From NCBI GenBank assembly GCA_002453155.1, contig DKGG01000023.1, positions 1 to 64,000 on the forward strand: a stretch of DNA of 64,000 bases. The letters run 5' to 3'. Positions within the stretch are counted from its first letter, which is position 1. Each line of letters starts with the position of its first letter. The notes below the pieces were generated by a model, which saw only the letters and a program-made list of their open reading frames with translations, was not told the DNA's origin and did no database searches. This document shows, piece after piece, positions 1 to 8,963 of the stretch. The translations under genes were made by a program, and so were the position numbers. The DNA comes from Bdellovibrionaceae bacterium UBA6776. Lineage in GTDB: Bacteria > Bdellovibrionota > Bdellovibrionia > Bdellovibrionales > UBA1609.

Positions 1-55
1 AGGATTAAGGATTAAGGATTAAGGCCAATTTAAAAAATTAAGAAAATTAAGAAAA
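1..55. repeat. Simple-sequence repeats at the window edge
   Basis: Positions 1-24 hold a heptamer (AGGATTA) repeated three times plus three bases. It may continue outside the window. Positions 34-52 hold a second, AT-rich direct repeat of about 10 bp (AAAATTAAG twice). Both lie downstream of the minus-strand nadB stop. No function is visible. Confidence 0.7.
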
Positions 56-88
56 TCCCCGCTGTCCCAGCGCCTCTTCAGCCACAAC

Positions 89-1675
89 TCAATTTCCTAA
101 AGAGATCACCGAATCCTTCGCTTCCTCCAAACTCACCGGATAATCCAAGCTGTAATGGATGCCGCGGGATTCTTTTCGCCCCAGCGCACAGCGAACGCTC
201 ATCAAGGCCACCAAACATATGTTTCGAAGCTCTTCAATGTCTGGATGGGTTTGGAAGCTGGAGTAGTACTCTTTGATTTCCTGCTCAATCAACTCCAAAC
301 GGTGATGGGCTCTTTCCAACCTTCGAGTGGTGCGCACAATGCCCATGTAATTCCACATCAATCTTCGAATTTCATCCCACATGTGACTGACCACAATCAG
401 CTCGTCATCGTTCCCGCTTTCGTTGGCCACCCAAGGGGGAATCTCCTCAACTGCAAAGTCCTCCAGTGCATTTTGATGAAAGTCCACAGCGGCTTTGTCA
501 GCCATCACCAGACATTCCAACAGGGAATTTGACGCCAACCGATTGGCTCCGTGAAGTCCTGTGCAGGCGTTCTCGCCAATGGCATAAAGCGCTTCAAGAT
601 CCGTATGCCCCGATACATCCGCCACAATTCCTCCACACAAATAATGTGCGGCAGGCACTACCGGAATGGGCTCTTTATCAATGGAAATTCCTAAACTTTT
701 GCAACGGTTGTAAATTTGCGGAAAGCGTTTTTCGATTTCTTCTTTGGACTTAAACGTCAAATCCAAATACACACAATCCAACCCCTTCTTTTTCATCTCT
801 CCATCAATCGAGCGGGCAACAATGTCCCGCGGAGCAAGACTTCCCAAAGGATGATACTTTTTCATAAAAGCTTCGCCTTGAGCATCCACCAACTCGGCCC
901 CTTCGCCGCGCAAGGCTTCGGAAATTAAAAAATTTCGGGAGTTGGGATGATATAAACAAGTGGGATGAAACTGAGTAAATTCCAAATTGGCGATGCGTGC
1001 TCCGGCCCGCGCCGCCATGGCCACGCCATCACCAGTGGCACCACTCCAATTGGAGGTGTAAAGATAAACTTTTCCCGCACCTCCGCAGGCCAAGAAAGTC
1101 GACTTTGCCCGCACCGGAAACACCTGACGTGTGTGTTTGTCAAAAAGGTATGCGCCCAAACAGCGATTGGGTTTTAATTCCGTGGGCCGTGTCTGTCGAG
1201 TGGTCACCAGATCCACGGCAAAATGATTTTCTAAAATTTGAATGCGGGGATGGTTTAAAACTTTTCGACTCAGTTGTTGATGGATGGCCATGCCAGTGTG
1301 ATCCGCAATATGAACAATGCGCCGTTCACTGTGTCCACCTTCTCGGGTGAGCGCCAGTTGAGAATCGGTGTCCAAGTCAAACTCCACCCCCCAATCCAAA
1401 AGCTGACGTATCTGTGCGGGGCCTTCCGAAACAATTTTTTCCACCACATCACGGTGGCAAAGACCAGCTCCTGCCACCAAGGTGTCATTGACGTGACTTT
1501 CAAAACTGTCCTGTCCTGAAAGGACCGAAGCAATTCCGCCTTGAGCCATGGAGGAGTTGGTTTCCGAGAGCTGAGTTTTCGTGGTGAGGAGCACTTGGTG
1601 ACCCAAATCTGCAAGTCGCAAAGACAGGGCCAACCCCGCCAGTCCCGAACCTATTACAAGAGCTTCACAGTTCAT
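89..1675 (-). CDS. nadB: L-aspartate oxidase
   Basis: Flavoenzyme of de novo NAD synthesis that oxidises L-aspartate to iminoaspartate, which NadA then uses. The ATG at 1675 gives 528 residues, the usual NadB length. The protein then starts directly with the FAD-binding motif GSGLAGLALSLRLADLG near residue 8. Family signatures follow: SSMAQGGIA, TQFHPTCLY, GEGAEL and PAAHYLCGGI, then a C-terminal helical domain with the Arg-rich stretch RRLERAHHRL. The reading frame continues about 100 codons upstream, but that extension runs into the divergent kinase-like gene and has no flavoprotein character, so I reject it. No nadA or nadC is adjacent. A divergent promoter should lie in the 93 bp before 1769. 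Confidence 0.96.
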   Translation of the reverse strand: MNCEALVIGSGLAGLALSLRLADLGHQVLLTTKTQLSETNSSMAQGGIASVLSGQDSFESHVNDTLVAGAGLCHRDVVEKIVSEGPAQIRQLLDWGVEFDLDTDSQLALTREGGHSERRIVHIADHTGMAIHQQLSRKVLNHPRIQILENHFAVDLVTTRQTRPTELKPNRCLGAYLFDKHTRQVFPVRAKSTFLACGGAGKVYLYTSNWSGATGDGVAMAARAGARIANLEFTQFHPTCLYHPNSRNFLISEALRGEGAELVDAQGEAFMKKYHPLGSLAPRDIVARSIDGEMKKKGLDCVYLDLTFKSKEEIEKRFPQIYNRCKSLGISIDKEPIPVVPAAHYLCGGIVADVSGHTDLEALYAIGENACTGLHGANRLASNSLLECLVMADKAAVDFHQNALEDFAVEEIPPWVANESGNDDELIVVSHMWDEIRRLMWNYMGIVRTTRRLERAHHRLELIEQEIKEYYSSFQTHPDIEELRNICLVALMSVRCALGRKESRGIHYSLDYPVSLEEAKDSVISLGN

Positions 1676-1768
1676 GAGCCGGTTATAAGTCGAGGACCGG
1701 CAAATTGCCAGCCTTAAGCCTTGCCCTCGCACCGAAAACCTTCTTAAAATCAATGAGAGGGAGGCCCT

Positions 1769-3502
1769 GTGTTCAAGAAAGAACTCATTCGTCAGCGCGT
1801 GCTCTTTTTGGCTTTTGGCATCTTTATTTGGTTGTCGGCGGGCTTCTTTGTAGACAGCGTGGTGCGTTCCAAAGATTCCGAGCATCTGCAACAGGACATC
1901 ATGCAAGCCCAATCTATGGTGATGGATCGCATTCAACGGATGCAGATGGCCGTAGGGTTGGCTTTGGGTCAATCACAAGGGGATGGGGACAAAAAATCTT
2001 CCTTTGAAGCTCTTGCTTTGGTGCGTTTGAAAAACGGAAGTTTGAATTTAGACCAATTGGTTTCTCCGTCTTCTCATTTTTCCCAAGAAGAGCTGCAAGA
2101 CCAATTGAACACCTTAGGTGCTTTGAACCGATCGGATCATTCTCGGGTTTTTCTTTGGGTGGCAAAGCTCGCAACCACGCCCACCTACATGTTTTCACTT
2201 TTTCCTTACACTTTTGAAGATGGGGAAAACGGTTGGGGTTTGGCACTGACTTCATTGCCCAGTGAGTGGTTGGAATTTCCAGGACAGAAAGATTTGTTTT
2301 TTTGGGATCAAATTTCTCAACGCATGTTTATGGCCTATGGAGGAACACGCCAAGGGGAGGACTTAGGCCTTTCTTTTGGGGAAACGGTTTCTCCTCAGCG
2401 AGTGGGTGTGAAAGCCAGTGGCGAAGAGGTCATGGCTTGGAAAGAAATGTCCGGCACCAATTTGGTTTTGATTTTAAAACGCTCCCCTTCCATTCTTTTG
2501 AGTGGCTTTATGAAGTGGAGTTTGGTCAGCGCCCTCTTCCTTTTGGGTCTGTTTTTAGTTTGGCCTCAATCGAAGACGCAAAGCTCGAGCTGGCGTCGAC
2601 GAGAGCCGAGTCCTTCGTCCGAGGAAAACGAAGAGCGTGAAGAGGTCGTAACTCCTAAAGTGGAAGAACCAAAAGAAGAGGAAAAACTTCCGCCTTCTTT
2701 GAATTTGGAAGCCGATATGGATGAAGAATTTGAAATGGCCGAAATTGCCAAAATCGAAAATGCACCCAAAACGATTTCAGAAAAATCTTCGGCGCTAAAA
2801 GTGAAAGAAGAAACCCGTTCAGAGATCAAGGAAGAAGACACTTTAAGTGATTTCAATGACCTCTCTTTCACAGAAGTCGAAGTTCCTTCGTCTCCCATGG
2901 AGTCCGTGGTGGAAGATCAACTGCTCGAGAGCTTTTTGTCTCACTCCAAGCCGCAAGCTTCTTCGGCGCCAGAAAAGCCTCGCAGAAGAGCTCCAGCAAA
3001 AGTTCAGCCTCAAAATCTTTTGACCGAAAATGTCAGTGAAGCCCTTGAAGGTTTTAAAAACGAGATTCAAGCCGAAGAAGTTCGCGTGAACCTTTTGATT
3101 CCTGAAGATTTGGAATCTTCATGGCCACGAACTCAACTGCGAACAGTGTTGGATGAATTGATTCGCAACTCTTTGGAAGCCATGGAGGGGTGCGAGACAA
3201 AAACGCTGACCTTTACCGCTCGGGACAAAGGCCATCAGGTGGAGCTGATCGTGGAAGACACCGGTTCCGGAATGACCGATGAAATCAAAGAGCGGGCTTT
3301 GGAAGCTTTTTTCTCCACAAAGCCGTCAATGAACAAACGCCGCGGCTTAGGGTTGAACGTGGCCAAGCGGTTGTTGGACATTTCGAAAGGATCTTTGGAA
3401 ATTGAATCCACACCTTCCATCGGTACCAAAATTACACTTTGTTTTCCGAAAGAAGATCTTGAAGAAACCACTCCGACCTTGCCACAAGAGGATTCACTGT
3501 GA
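1769..3502 (+). CDS. Membrane histidine-kinase-like protein without visible H-box
   Basis: 577 residues from a GTG start preceded by an AGGGAGG ribosome site. A transmembrane helix at about residues 10-29 and a second at about 247-267 bracket a periplasmic sensor region. About 160 residues rich in Glu, Lys and Ser follow, then a C-terminal HATPase domain: N-box DELIRNSLEAM, G1 box VEDTGSGM, G2 box RRGLGLNVAKRLL. I cannot find a phosphoacceptor motif of the HE-N-P type where the DHp domain should be; the low-complexity stretch sits there instead. It may bind ATP without autophosphorylation or act with a partner. It is the first gene of the operon that continues into alr and mlaEFD; its stop overlaps the next start (GTGA). 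Confidence 0.75.
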   Translation: MFKKELIRQRVLFLAFGIFIWLSAGFFVDSVVRSKDSEHLQQDIMQAQSMVMDRIQRMQMAVGLALGQSQGDGDKKSSFEALALVRLKNGSLNLDQLVSPSSHFSQEELQDQLNTLGALNRSDHSRVFLWVAKLATTPTYMFSLFPYTFEDGENGWGLALTSLPSEWLEFPGQKDLFFWDQISQRMFMAYGGTRQGEDLGLSFGETVSPQRVGVKASGEEVMAWKEMSGTNLVLILKRSPSILLSGFMKWSLVSALFLLGLFLVWPQSKTQSSSWRRREPSPSSEENEEREEVVTPKVEEPKEEEKLPPSLNLEADMDEEFEMAEIAKIENAPKTISEKSSALKVKEETRSEIKEEDTLSDFNDLSFTEVEVPSSPMESVVEDQLLESFLSHSKPQASSAPEKPRRRAPAKVQPQNLLTENVSEALEGFKNEIQAEEVRVNLLIPEDLESSWPRTQLRTVLDELIRNSLEAMEGCETKTLTFTARDKGHQVELIVEDTGSGMTDEIKERALEAFFSTKPSMNKRRGLGLNVAKRLLDISKGSLEIESTPSIGTKITLCFPKEDLEETTPTLPQEDSL

Positions 3503-4476
3503 ACCCATTGACATTTTCATCGGTGTTTCAGGTTTTAAAACAAAAAGATCCTTACAAGGGACTTTTGCAAAGCCTACAGCTGACACACAAAGAGGACGTG
3601 CTGTGTTTTCTTCAGTACCACTCAGCACGCCACGTTTTGGTGGTTCGAGCGGGTGTGGGAGATATGAATTTTGAGAACCTGGGAATTCCTCTTTCTCAAG
3701 ATAAAAAATTTGATTTGGAAAGGATGAAAAACCCAAATGGATTTGAACTTTTGAAACAGTTTGTAAATGAAGCTTTGGAAAAATCCTCCTTCTTTGCCTA
3801 TCCTGTCTTTGTGAATGAAGATCCCCTTGGATTGTTGGTTTTGTCCTCCAATCGCTCATTGAGCGCAAAAGATTTTCCCATGGAGTGGGTGGAGGCCCTT
3901 GAACTGATTGCCAACTACCGTTTGATGGTTCGGCAATTGAGTCAGGTGGAGAATTTTTCGTTGGATACAGACCTTTTGAATCGCAAAGGGTTTGAGATCC
4001 ATGCCCATCGGGAAGTGGCTCGAAGTCGAAGAACAGAAAGTCCCTTGTCGGCAATTGTTTTTAAAGTGGACGCATTTGAGGACCTTTCAAAATCTATGAA
4101 TGGCCTTCAAATTCGAAATTGGATGAGGGCCATTGGTAAGCTTTTGCGTGCTCAATCCCGATTGAATGATCAGGTCTCTTATTTGGGGGATGGCCTTTTT
4201 GGGACCCTGTTGCCCCATACAAATCTTGAGGGGGCAAAAGTCAAAGCTCGACGCATTCAAGGCTTGGTGCGAGAGGCGGAACTGCGCGTGGGGTCTGCAA
4301 AATTAAAATTTTCGCTTTCTTGTGCCATCAATGAGTACCCTCGGCTGTGTGAGGATGATATCAGTTTGGTCGAACGAGCCATTGATCTGGTTCAGATGTT
4401 CCGCGAGGAGAGCAATCAGGTACTCGAGGTGCAAACGCGCCCTCATTTCCAAGCGGACTTTCTAGTGGAGAGTTGA
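3499..4476 (+). CDS. GAF/GGDEF-like protein with degenerate active site
   Basis: 325 residues from a GTG that overlaps the previous stop. The N-terminal 150 residues look like a divergent sensor (GAF-like) domain. The C-terminal half has the GGDEF family layout: DLLNRKGF, an IVFKVDAFED strand, then YLGDGLFGTLLP where the signature should be. The signature reads LGDGLF instead of GGDEF, so cyclase activity is unlikely; it may bind nucleotide or be purely structural. Co-transcription with the kinase-like gene upstream suggests a regulatory pair placed ahead of cell-envelope genes. The family assignment is from pattern only. Confidence 0.6.
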   Translation: MNPLTFSSVFQVLKQKDPYKGLLQSLQLTHKEDVLCFLQYHSARHVLVVRAGVGDMNFENLGIPLSQDKKFDLERMKNPNGFELLKQFVNEALEKSSFFAYPVFVNEDPLGLLVLSSNRSLSAKDFPMEWVEALELIANYRLMVRQLSQVENFSLDTDLLNRKGFEIHAHREVARSRRTESPLSAIVFKVDAFEDLSKSMNGLQIRNWMRAIGKLLRAQSRLNDQVSYLGDGLFGTLLPHTNLEGAKVKARRIQGLVREAELRVGSAKLKFSLSCAINEYPRLCEDDISLVERAIDLVQMFREESNQVLEVQTRPHFQADFLVES

Positions 4477-5627
4477 TGATTTCTTACATGAAGCCGGGTC
4501 ATCGAGGTGCGTCCATCGAAATACGCACCTCTTTGCTCAAGCACAATCTGTCCGTCCTTAAAGAAATAGCAGGTAAAGGATTTTTTTGTCCCATGGTGAA
4601 AGCTAATGCCTATGGGCATGGCATTGAGTCTTTGGTTCCCATTGCCAAGGAGTTGCAAATCGATCACTTGGGGGTGGCCACCTGGGATGAAGCTTTGGAA
4701 TTGCGTCACCTGGGTTTTGATCGAAACATTTTGGTATTTTCAAGATTGCATTTTGAATCAGAAGCCAAATGGGTGGTGGAGCATCAACTCACTCCGGTGG
4801 TCAGCCGCTTTGAAGATTTGGAGCTGTTAAAAAAGGCGTTAGGCCCTCAGCAAAAAGCCGGAGTTCACATCAAATTTGATACGGGAATTCATCGCATGGG
4901 ATTCTCTTTGTCGGAACAAGATCAAGTGCTCGCTTTTTTTAAAGACGAAACACAACTTCAAGTTTTGGGAATCCTCACTCACATGAGTCATGGAGAGGAT
5001 TTTTCGTCCCCACATTCTATGACTCAAAAACAAATGGCGCTGATCGATCCGGTTTGGCAGCGCTTTCAAGATCAACAAAAGGATCAGCCTTTGTGGCTGC
5101 ACTGTTTAAATTCCGCAGCAATGATGGATGTTTCCAAGCAGGGAATGTCTGTTGAAAAGTGGGGCGCCCGTCCCGGGATTGCGCTTTTTGGGGCTCTTTC
5201 AGATTCTCGTTTGAGCACTCACAGTGTGATGCGAGTGGTGTCCCAATTGGACCAGGTGCGAAAGATTCCTGCAGGTGAAGGTGTTTCTTACGGTTGGACG
5301 TGGGTGGCAAAAAAAGATTCTGTGGTTGGAGTGGTGCCTATGGGCTACGCGGACGGTTATCCCCGAGGATTGAGCAACCGTTCCCAGGTTTTAATTCGAG
5401 GAGAGCGCGTGCCGCAGATCGGTAATGTGTGCATGGATTATATTCTTGTGGATTTGACGGACTTATCCGGTGAAACTCCCAAGGTGGGTGAAGAAGTGGT
5501 CCTTTTGGGCGAACAGGGAGAAGACCAGATCACGCCAAGAGAGTTGGCTGGCTGGAATAATACCATCAGTTATGAGATCCTGACCGGGATGGGAATTAAG
5601 AAGAATCGTCTTGAGGTAAAAGCATGA
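4476..5627 (+). CDS. alr: Alanine racemase
   Basis: PLP enzyme converting L- to D-alanine for peptidoglycan. With the ATG at 4476 (its A is the last base of the upstream TGA) it is 383 residues, the normal Alr size. The PLP lysine is K42 in MVKANAYGHG. The catalytic tyrosine lies in GEGVSYGWTW near residue 270, and ARPGIALFG and MGYADGYPRG are standard Alr motifs. An in-frame ATG four codons later (4488) is an alternative start. The gene sits between two signalling-type genes and the mla genes, and its own stop overlaps mlaE (ATGA), so the envelope genes are translationally coupled. Confidence 0.96.
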   Translation: MISYMKPGHRGASIEIRTSLLKHNLSVLKEIAGKGFFCPMVKANAYGHGIESLVPIAKELQIDHLGVATWDEALELRHLGFDRNILVFSRLHFESEAKWVVEHQLTPVVSRFEDLELLKKALGPQQKAGVHIKFDTGIHRMGFSLSEQDQVLAFFKDETQLQVLGILTHMSHGEDFSSPHSMTQKQMALIDPVWQRFQDQQKDQPLWLHCLNSAAMMDVSKQGMSVEKWGARPGIALFGALSDSRLSTHSVMRVVSQLDQVRKIPAGEGVSYGWTWVAKKDSVVGVVPMGYADGYPRGLSNRSQVLIRGERVPQIGNVCMDYILVDLTDLSGETPKVGEEVVLLGEQGEDQITPRELAGWNNTISYEILTGMGIKKNRLEVKA

Positions 5628-6466
5628 TTTCCTATTGGAAAAATCATCGAGAAAGAATCGGGCAGTCCATCGATGATTTTTTTGCATCTTTGGGAAAAAT
5701 GACGGTTGAATTTTTTGAGGAATTTGGCCAATCCGTTTTGTTTTTCGTGGAGTCTGCAAAGTTGATCTTTGCAAAACCTTACCGCATTGATGAAATCATC
5801 CGTCACATTGAATTCATTGGGAACAAATCCATTCTTATCATTTTACTCACCGGTCTGTTCACCGGATTGGCATTGTCTTTTCAAATCTATTTGGGGTTTC
5901 AATTGGTGAATGCCACCAACTTGGTCGGACCGACTGTAGGACTGGGAATCACTCGAGAGTTGGGACCGGTTTTGACAGGTCTTATTGTGGCGGCAAGAGC
6001 GGGAGGCGCCATGGCCGCTCGCTTGGGAACCATGCGCGTTTCCGAGCAGATTGACGCCATTCAGGTGATGGGAATCAACCCCAAACAGTATTTGGTGGCG
6101 CCTCGAATTGTGGCCGCTTTGGTGGCAATGCCTCTTTTGTGTGCGGTTTTTGATTTTATTGCCATGATGGGTGCTAAGTTTATTTGCATCGATTTTTTGG
6201 ATTTGGATCAGGCGATTTTTTGGGACAAAATTCAGCTTTGGTTGGATCCTGGAGATATCAATCAGGGCTTGATCAAAGCCGCAGTTTTTGGAATGGCCTT
6301 CACAGCCATTTGCACCAACAAAGGTTACAACGCCTCCGGAGGTGCAAAAGGGGTGGGGGAAGCCACCAACCGCGGTGTGGTCAACAGTATGGTGATGATC
6401 ATTGTGTTAAACTTTTTCCTCACCAACATCATTCGATTTTTTTACTCCGTCATGGGATGGTCTTAG
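5624..6466 (+). CDS. mlaE: MlaE-family ABC lipid transport permease
   Basis: 280 residues; inner-membrane permease of the Mla/MCE phospholipid transporter. The central region carries the family signature GITRELGPVLTGLIVAARAG followed by GAMAARLGTMRVSEQIDAI, and about five hydrophobic segments are visible. The N-terminal 55 residues are amphipathic, as in other MlaE proteins. ATGA overlap with alr; mlaF begins 3 bp after the stop. The E-F-D order is conserved, but mlaB and mlaC are not present nearby. Confidence 0.93.
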   Translation: MISYWKNHRERIGQSIDDFFASLGKMTVEFFEEFGQSVLFFVESAKLIFAKPYRIDEIIRHIEFIGNKSILIILLTGLFTGLALSFQIYLGFQLVNATNLVGPTVGLGITRELGPVLTGLIVAARAGGAMAARLGTMRVSEQIDAIQVMGINPKQYLVAPRIVAALVAMPLLCAVFDFIAMMGAKFICIDFLDLDQAIFWDKIQLWLDPGDINQGLIKAAVFGMAFTAICTNKGYNASGGAKGVGEATNRGVVNSMVMIIVLNFFLTNIIRFFYSVMGWS

Positions 6467-6469
6467 TTC

Positions 6470-7231
6470 ATGGCTGAATCAGCAATTGAAATAACAGACT
6501 TGAGAAAGTCTTTTGATGATGGAAAAACCTTTGTGCTCAAAGGCGTTGATTTGACCATCCCCAAAGGGAAGCTCACTGTGATCATCGGCTACAGTGGAAC
6601 GGGTAAAAGTGTTTTGTTGAAACACATTCTGGGTTTGCTCCATCCCACATCTGGAAGTTTAAAAGTTCTTGGCAAGGAACTTTGGGACATGAAGGAATCC
6701 GAATTGATGGAGATGCGCAAGCGCTTGGGCGTGCTCTTTCAATATGCCGCACTTTTTGACGACATGACCGCTTTGGAAAATGTATGTTTTCCCCTTCGAG
6801 AACACCGCCGTCAGTGGGATCCGGATAAAATCATTGATGTGGCCACCAAAAAATTAGAATCGTCAGGATTGGGCTCGGAACATTTTCACAAGCTTCCCTC
6901 AGAGTTGAGTGGGGGAATGAGAAAGCGTGTGGGCTTGGCGCGTGCGCTGGCCCTTGATCCCGAAATTATTTTGTACGATGAGCCCACAACAGGACTGGAC
7001 CCTGTCCTAACGGAGATGGTGGATGATTTGATTCAATCCACTCACAAACGAATTCCTGGTTCTACGTCTATTATCGTGACTCATGATTTGTTTGCTGCCT
7101 TCCGTATAGGAGAACATATGGTTATGCTAGACAAGGGAAAAGTTCTCTTGTCAGGGACGCCTGAAGATTTTAGAAATTCTGATTTGGAATTGGTGCAGAA
7201 GTTTATCGCGAAGGGATTTAAGAAAGAATGA
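6470..7231 (+). CDS. mlaF: MlaF-family ABC lipid transport ATPase
   Basis: 253-residue ABC ATPase with Walker A GYSGTGKSV, Q-loop LFQYAALFDDMTALENV, signature LSGGMRKRVGLARAL, Walker B IILYDEPTTGLD and H-loop IIVTHD. The LSGGM signature and the FPLREH stretch are typical of the MlaF/Mkl subfamily that energises MCE-domain lipid transport. It partners MlaE upstream and the MCE protein downstream, whose start overlaps this stop (ATGA). Confidence 0.95.
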   Translation: MAESAIEITDLRKSFDDGKTFVLKGVDLTIPKGKLTVIIGYSGTGKSVLLKHILGLLHPTSGSLKVLGKELWDMKESELMEMRKRLGVLFQYAALFDDMTALENVCFPLREHRRQWDPDKIIDVATKKLESSGLGSEHFHKLPSELSGGMRKRVGLARALALDPEIILYDEPTTGLDPVLTEMVDDLIQSTHKRIPGSTSIIVTHDLFAAFRIGEHMVMLDKGKVLLSGTPEDFRNSDLELVQKFIAKGFKKE

Positions 7232-8574
7232 TATTTCTCCAATCTCCCGAATTCAAAGTGGGACTGTTGGTTGTGGCTGTATCCGGTCTCATCGGAGTGA
7301 TGTCATTCAAAGTTTCCGAAGGCCCTGGAGTCTTCGGCGGCGGCAAAGAGTTCAGTTTTGTGGTGGACGATGCGGGCGGATTGGTCAAGCAAGGCGCGGT
7401 CAAAATGGCCGGAATCAAGGTGGGCCTTGTGGACGACATCGTTTTGGATGGAAAGCGCGCCCGTGTGGTGTTGGCTTTGGATCCCGGTGTGGAAGTGGAT
7501 CAAGGCACTCGCGCCATTTTAAAAAGTGATGGAATTTTAGGGGATCGCCATGTGGAGTTGCTTCCTGGCGATGCACCTTCGGAAGCTTTGGATTCTGGCT
7601 CTGAAATTCCAACCGGCGACATGGCCGGTGGTTTGGATTCGGTGGTTGCCGACGTAAGCCGTGTAGCTCAGTCGCTGAATGAGTTGATGAAGGTGTTGAA
7701 CAAAGCTGTCAAAGAGGGCGATGAGTCCACCCGTGTCGGTCGCATTGTAAAAAACATTGAAGACCTCACCAAAGATTTGGCAGAAATCACTGGCGACAAC
7801 AAAGAGCAGTTGGCCCATATCATCGATCGCATCGACAACATTGCCCGCAACATCGACGAGAACTTGGACGGTGAAACCTTAGCCGGCGTGAAGCGCTCCA
7901 TTCACAACATTGAAGATGTCACCGAGAAGCTTTCCAAAGGCGAAGGAACCTTGGGTCGCTTGATCAATGACGAAGAGACCGTAGAAGAACTCAATACCGC
8001 CATCACCAACGTGAACAAATTTTTGGGTGGCGCTCAAAAAATGGAAACCAGCATCGACTTTCACTCCGAATATCTTTCGGGCGTGAACCTTTCAAAAACT
8101 TTTATTGGTGTTCAAATTCGCCCGGGCTTGGATCGATTTTATGAAGTGGCCTTGATTGATGATCCTCGCGGCATCAAAGAAACCACCATTCAAGACAGCA
8201 AAACTGGCGGCAGTCCCAATCCCACCTACGAGCAAACCACAACCTATAAATCCAAATTGAAGTTCACAGCACTTTTTGGAAAGACCTTTTATGACCTCAC
8301 CATCAAGGGAGGGATTATCGAAAGTGCAGGTGGACTGGGATTTGATTATCATCTGTTGGATCACAAACTGCGGTTGTCTGCAGAGTTCTTTGATCTTCAA
8401 GATGTTTATATTCGAACCTTCGCACGTTACGAAGTCTTCAAAGGCATTTATGTTATTGCCGGCGGAGACAATTTGGCGGGCTCAGATGGCCAAGATGCAG
8501 CGGCCTTTTTTGGAGCGGGGTTGTTTATTACTAATGATGATTTAAAGACTCTCGTCTCCCGCGTCTCCTTCTAA
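7228..8574 (+). CDS. mlaD: MCE-domain (MlaD-like) protein with beta-rich C-terminal domain
   Basis: 448 residues, more than twice the length of E. coli MlaD. An N-terminal transmembrane helix (about 10-28) anchors it in the inner membrane. The MCE domain follows (about 38-115; AGGLVKQGAVKMAGIKVG). A helical stretch of about 140-270 contains repeated DNIARNID-like segments, resembling the coiled needle of other MCE proteins. Residues 275-448 are beta-rich, with alternating aromatic strands, and the protein ends in Ser-Phe, as outer-membrane barrel proteins do. I infer that it binds or conducts phospholipid between membranes and that the tail may reach or insert into the outer membrane. Confidence 0.88.
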   Translation: MIFLQSPEFKVGLLVVAVSGLIGVMSFKVSEGPGVFGGGKEFSFVVDDAGGLVKQGAVKMAGIKVGLVDDIVLDGKRARVVLALDPGVEVDQGTRAILKSDGILGDRHVELLPGDAPSEALDSGSEIPTGDMAGGLDSVVADVSRVAQSLNELMKVLNKAVKEGDESTRVGRIVKNIEDLTKDLAEITGDNKEQLAHIIDRIDNIARNIDENLDGETLAGVKRSIHNIEDVTEKLSKGEGTLGRLINDEETVEELNTAITNVNKFLGGAQKMETSIDFHSEYLSGVNLSKTFIGVQIRPGLDRFYEVALIDDPRGIKETTIQDSKTGGSPNPTYEQTTTYKSKLKFTALFGKTFYDLTIKGGIIESAGGLGFDYHLLDHKLRLSAEFFDLQDVYIRTFARYEVFKGIYVIAGGDNLAGSDGQDAAAFFGAGLFITNDDLKTLVSRVSF

Positions 8575-8661
8575 TCAAATCCATTTTTTCGGTGTTGCTT
8601 CGTCGTCGAGGGGCCATTGGAGCCCATCTTCCTCCTTGCGCCTTGAAAAAATGGATTTGAT
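8574..8661. repeat. 17-bp inverted repeat after mlaD
   Basis: A 17-bp arm at 8574-8590 is the exact reverse complement of 8645-8661, with 54 bp between. The right arm is also part of the 107-bp tandem repeat that follows. There is no T-run, so it is not a classical terminator, but the transcript could fold here. Confidence 0.75.
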
Positions 8662-8893
8662 GGTTTGAATCTTTTCGCCTTCGAGCTTAGGACTCGCAAA
8701 AACCCACTTCTGGGCTTCGATGGATGGAGCCCATCTTCCTCCTTGCGCCTTGAAAAAATGGATTTGATGGTTTGAATCTTTTCGCCTTCGAGCTCATGCC
8801 TCGCAAAAACCCACTTCTGGGCTTCGATGGAAGGAGCCCATCTTCCTCCTAGCGCCTTGAAAAAATGGATTTGATGGTTTGAACCTTTTCGCC
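8619..8893. repeat. 107-bp tandem repeat, about 2.6 copies
   Basis: Copies start at 8619, 8726 and 8833 (each begins GGAGCCCATCTTCCTCC) and differ at only a few bases; the third stops after about 61 bp at the purH leader. The period of 107 is not a multiple of three, so the open frames across it on the minus strand are not coding. It fills the gap between mlaD and purH. Confidence 0.9.
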
Positions 8894-8963
8894 TATAGGG
8901 TGACAAGTGGTCCCCATTGTGGCAAGAGAGGGTCTCACTCATTTCTTCTTGGAGGAGGCCCCC

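Noticed and set aside
1..55. Telomere-like heptamer as a chromosome end
   Set aside because: Only three units at the window edge; nothing else indicates a linear replicon.
1676..1972. N-terminal extension of nadB
   Set aside because: Extra 99 residues lie over the divergent gene and lack FAD-family features; the ATG at 1675 fits the family start.
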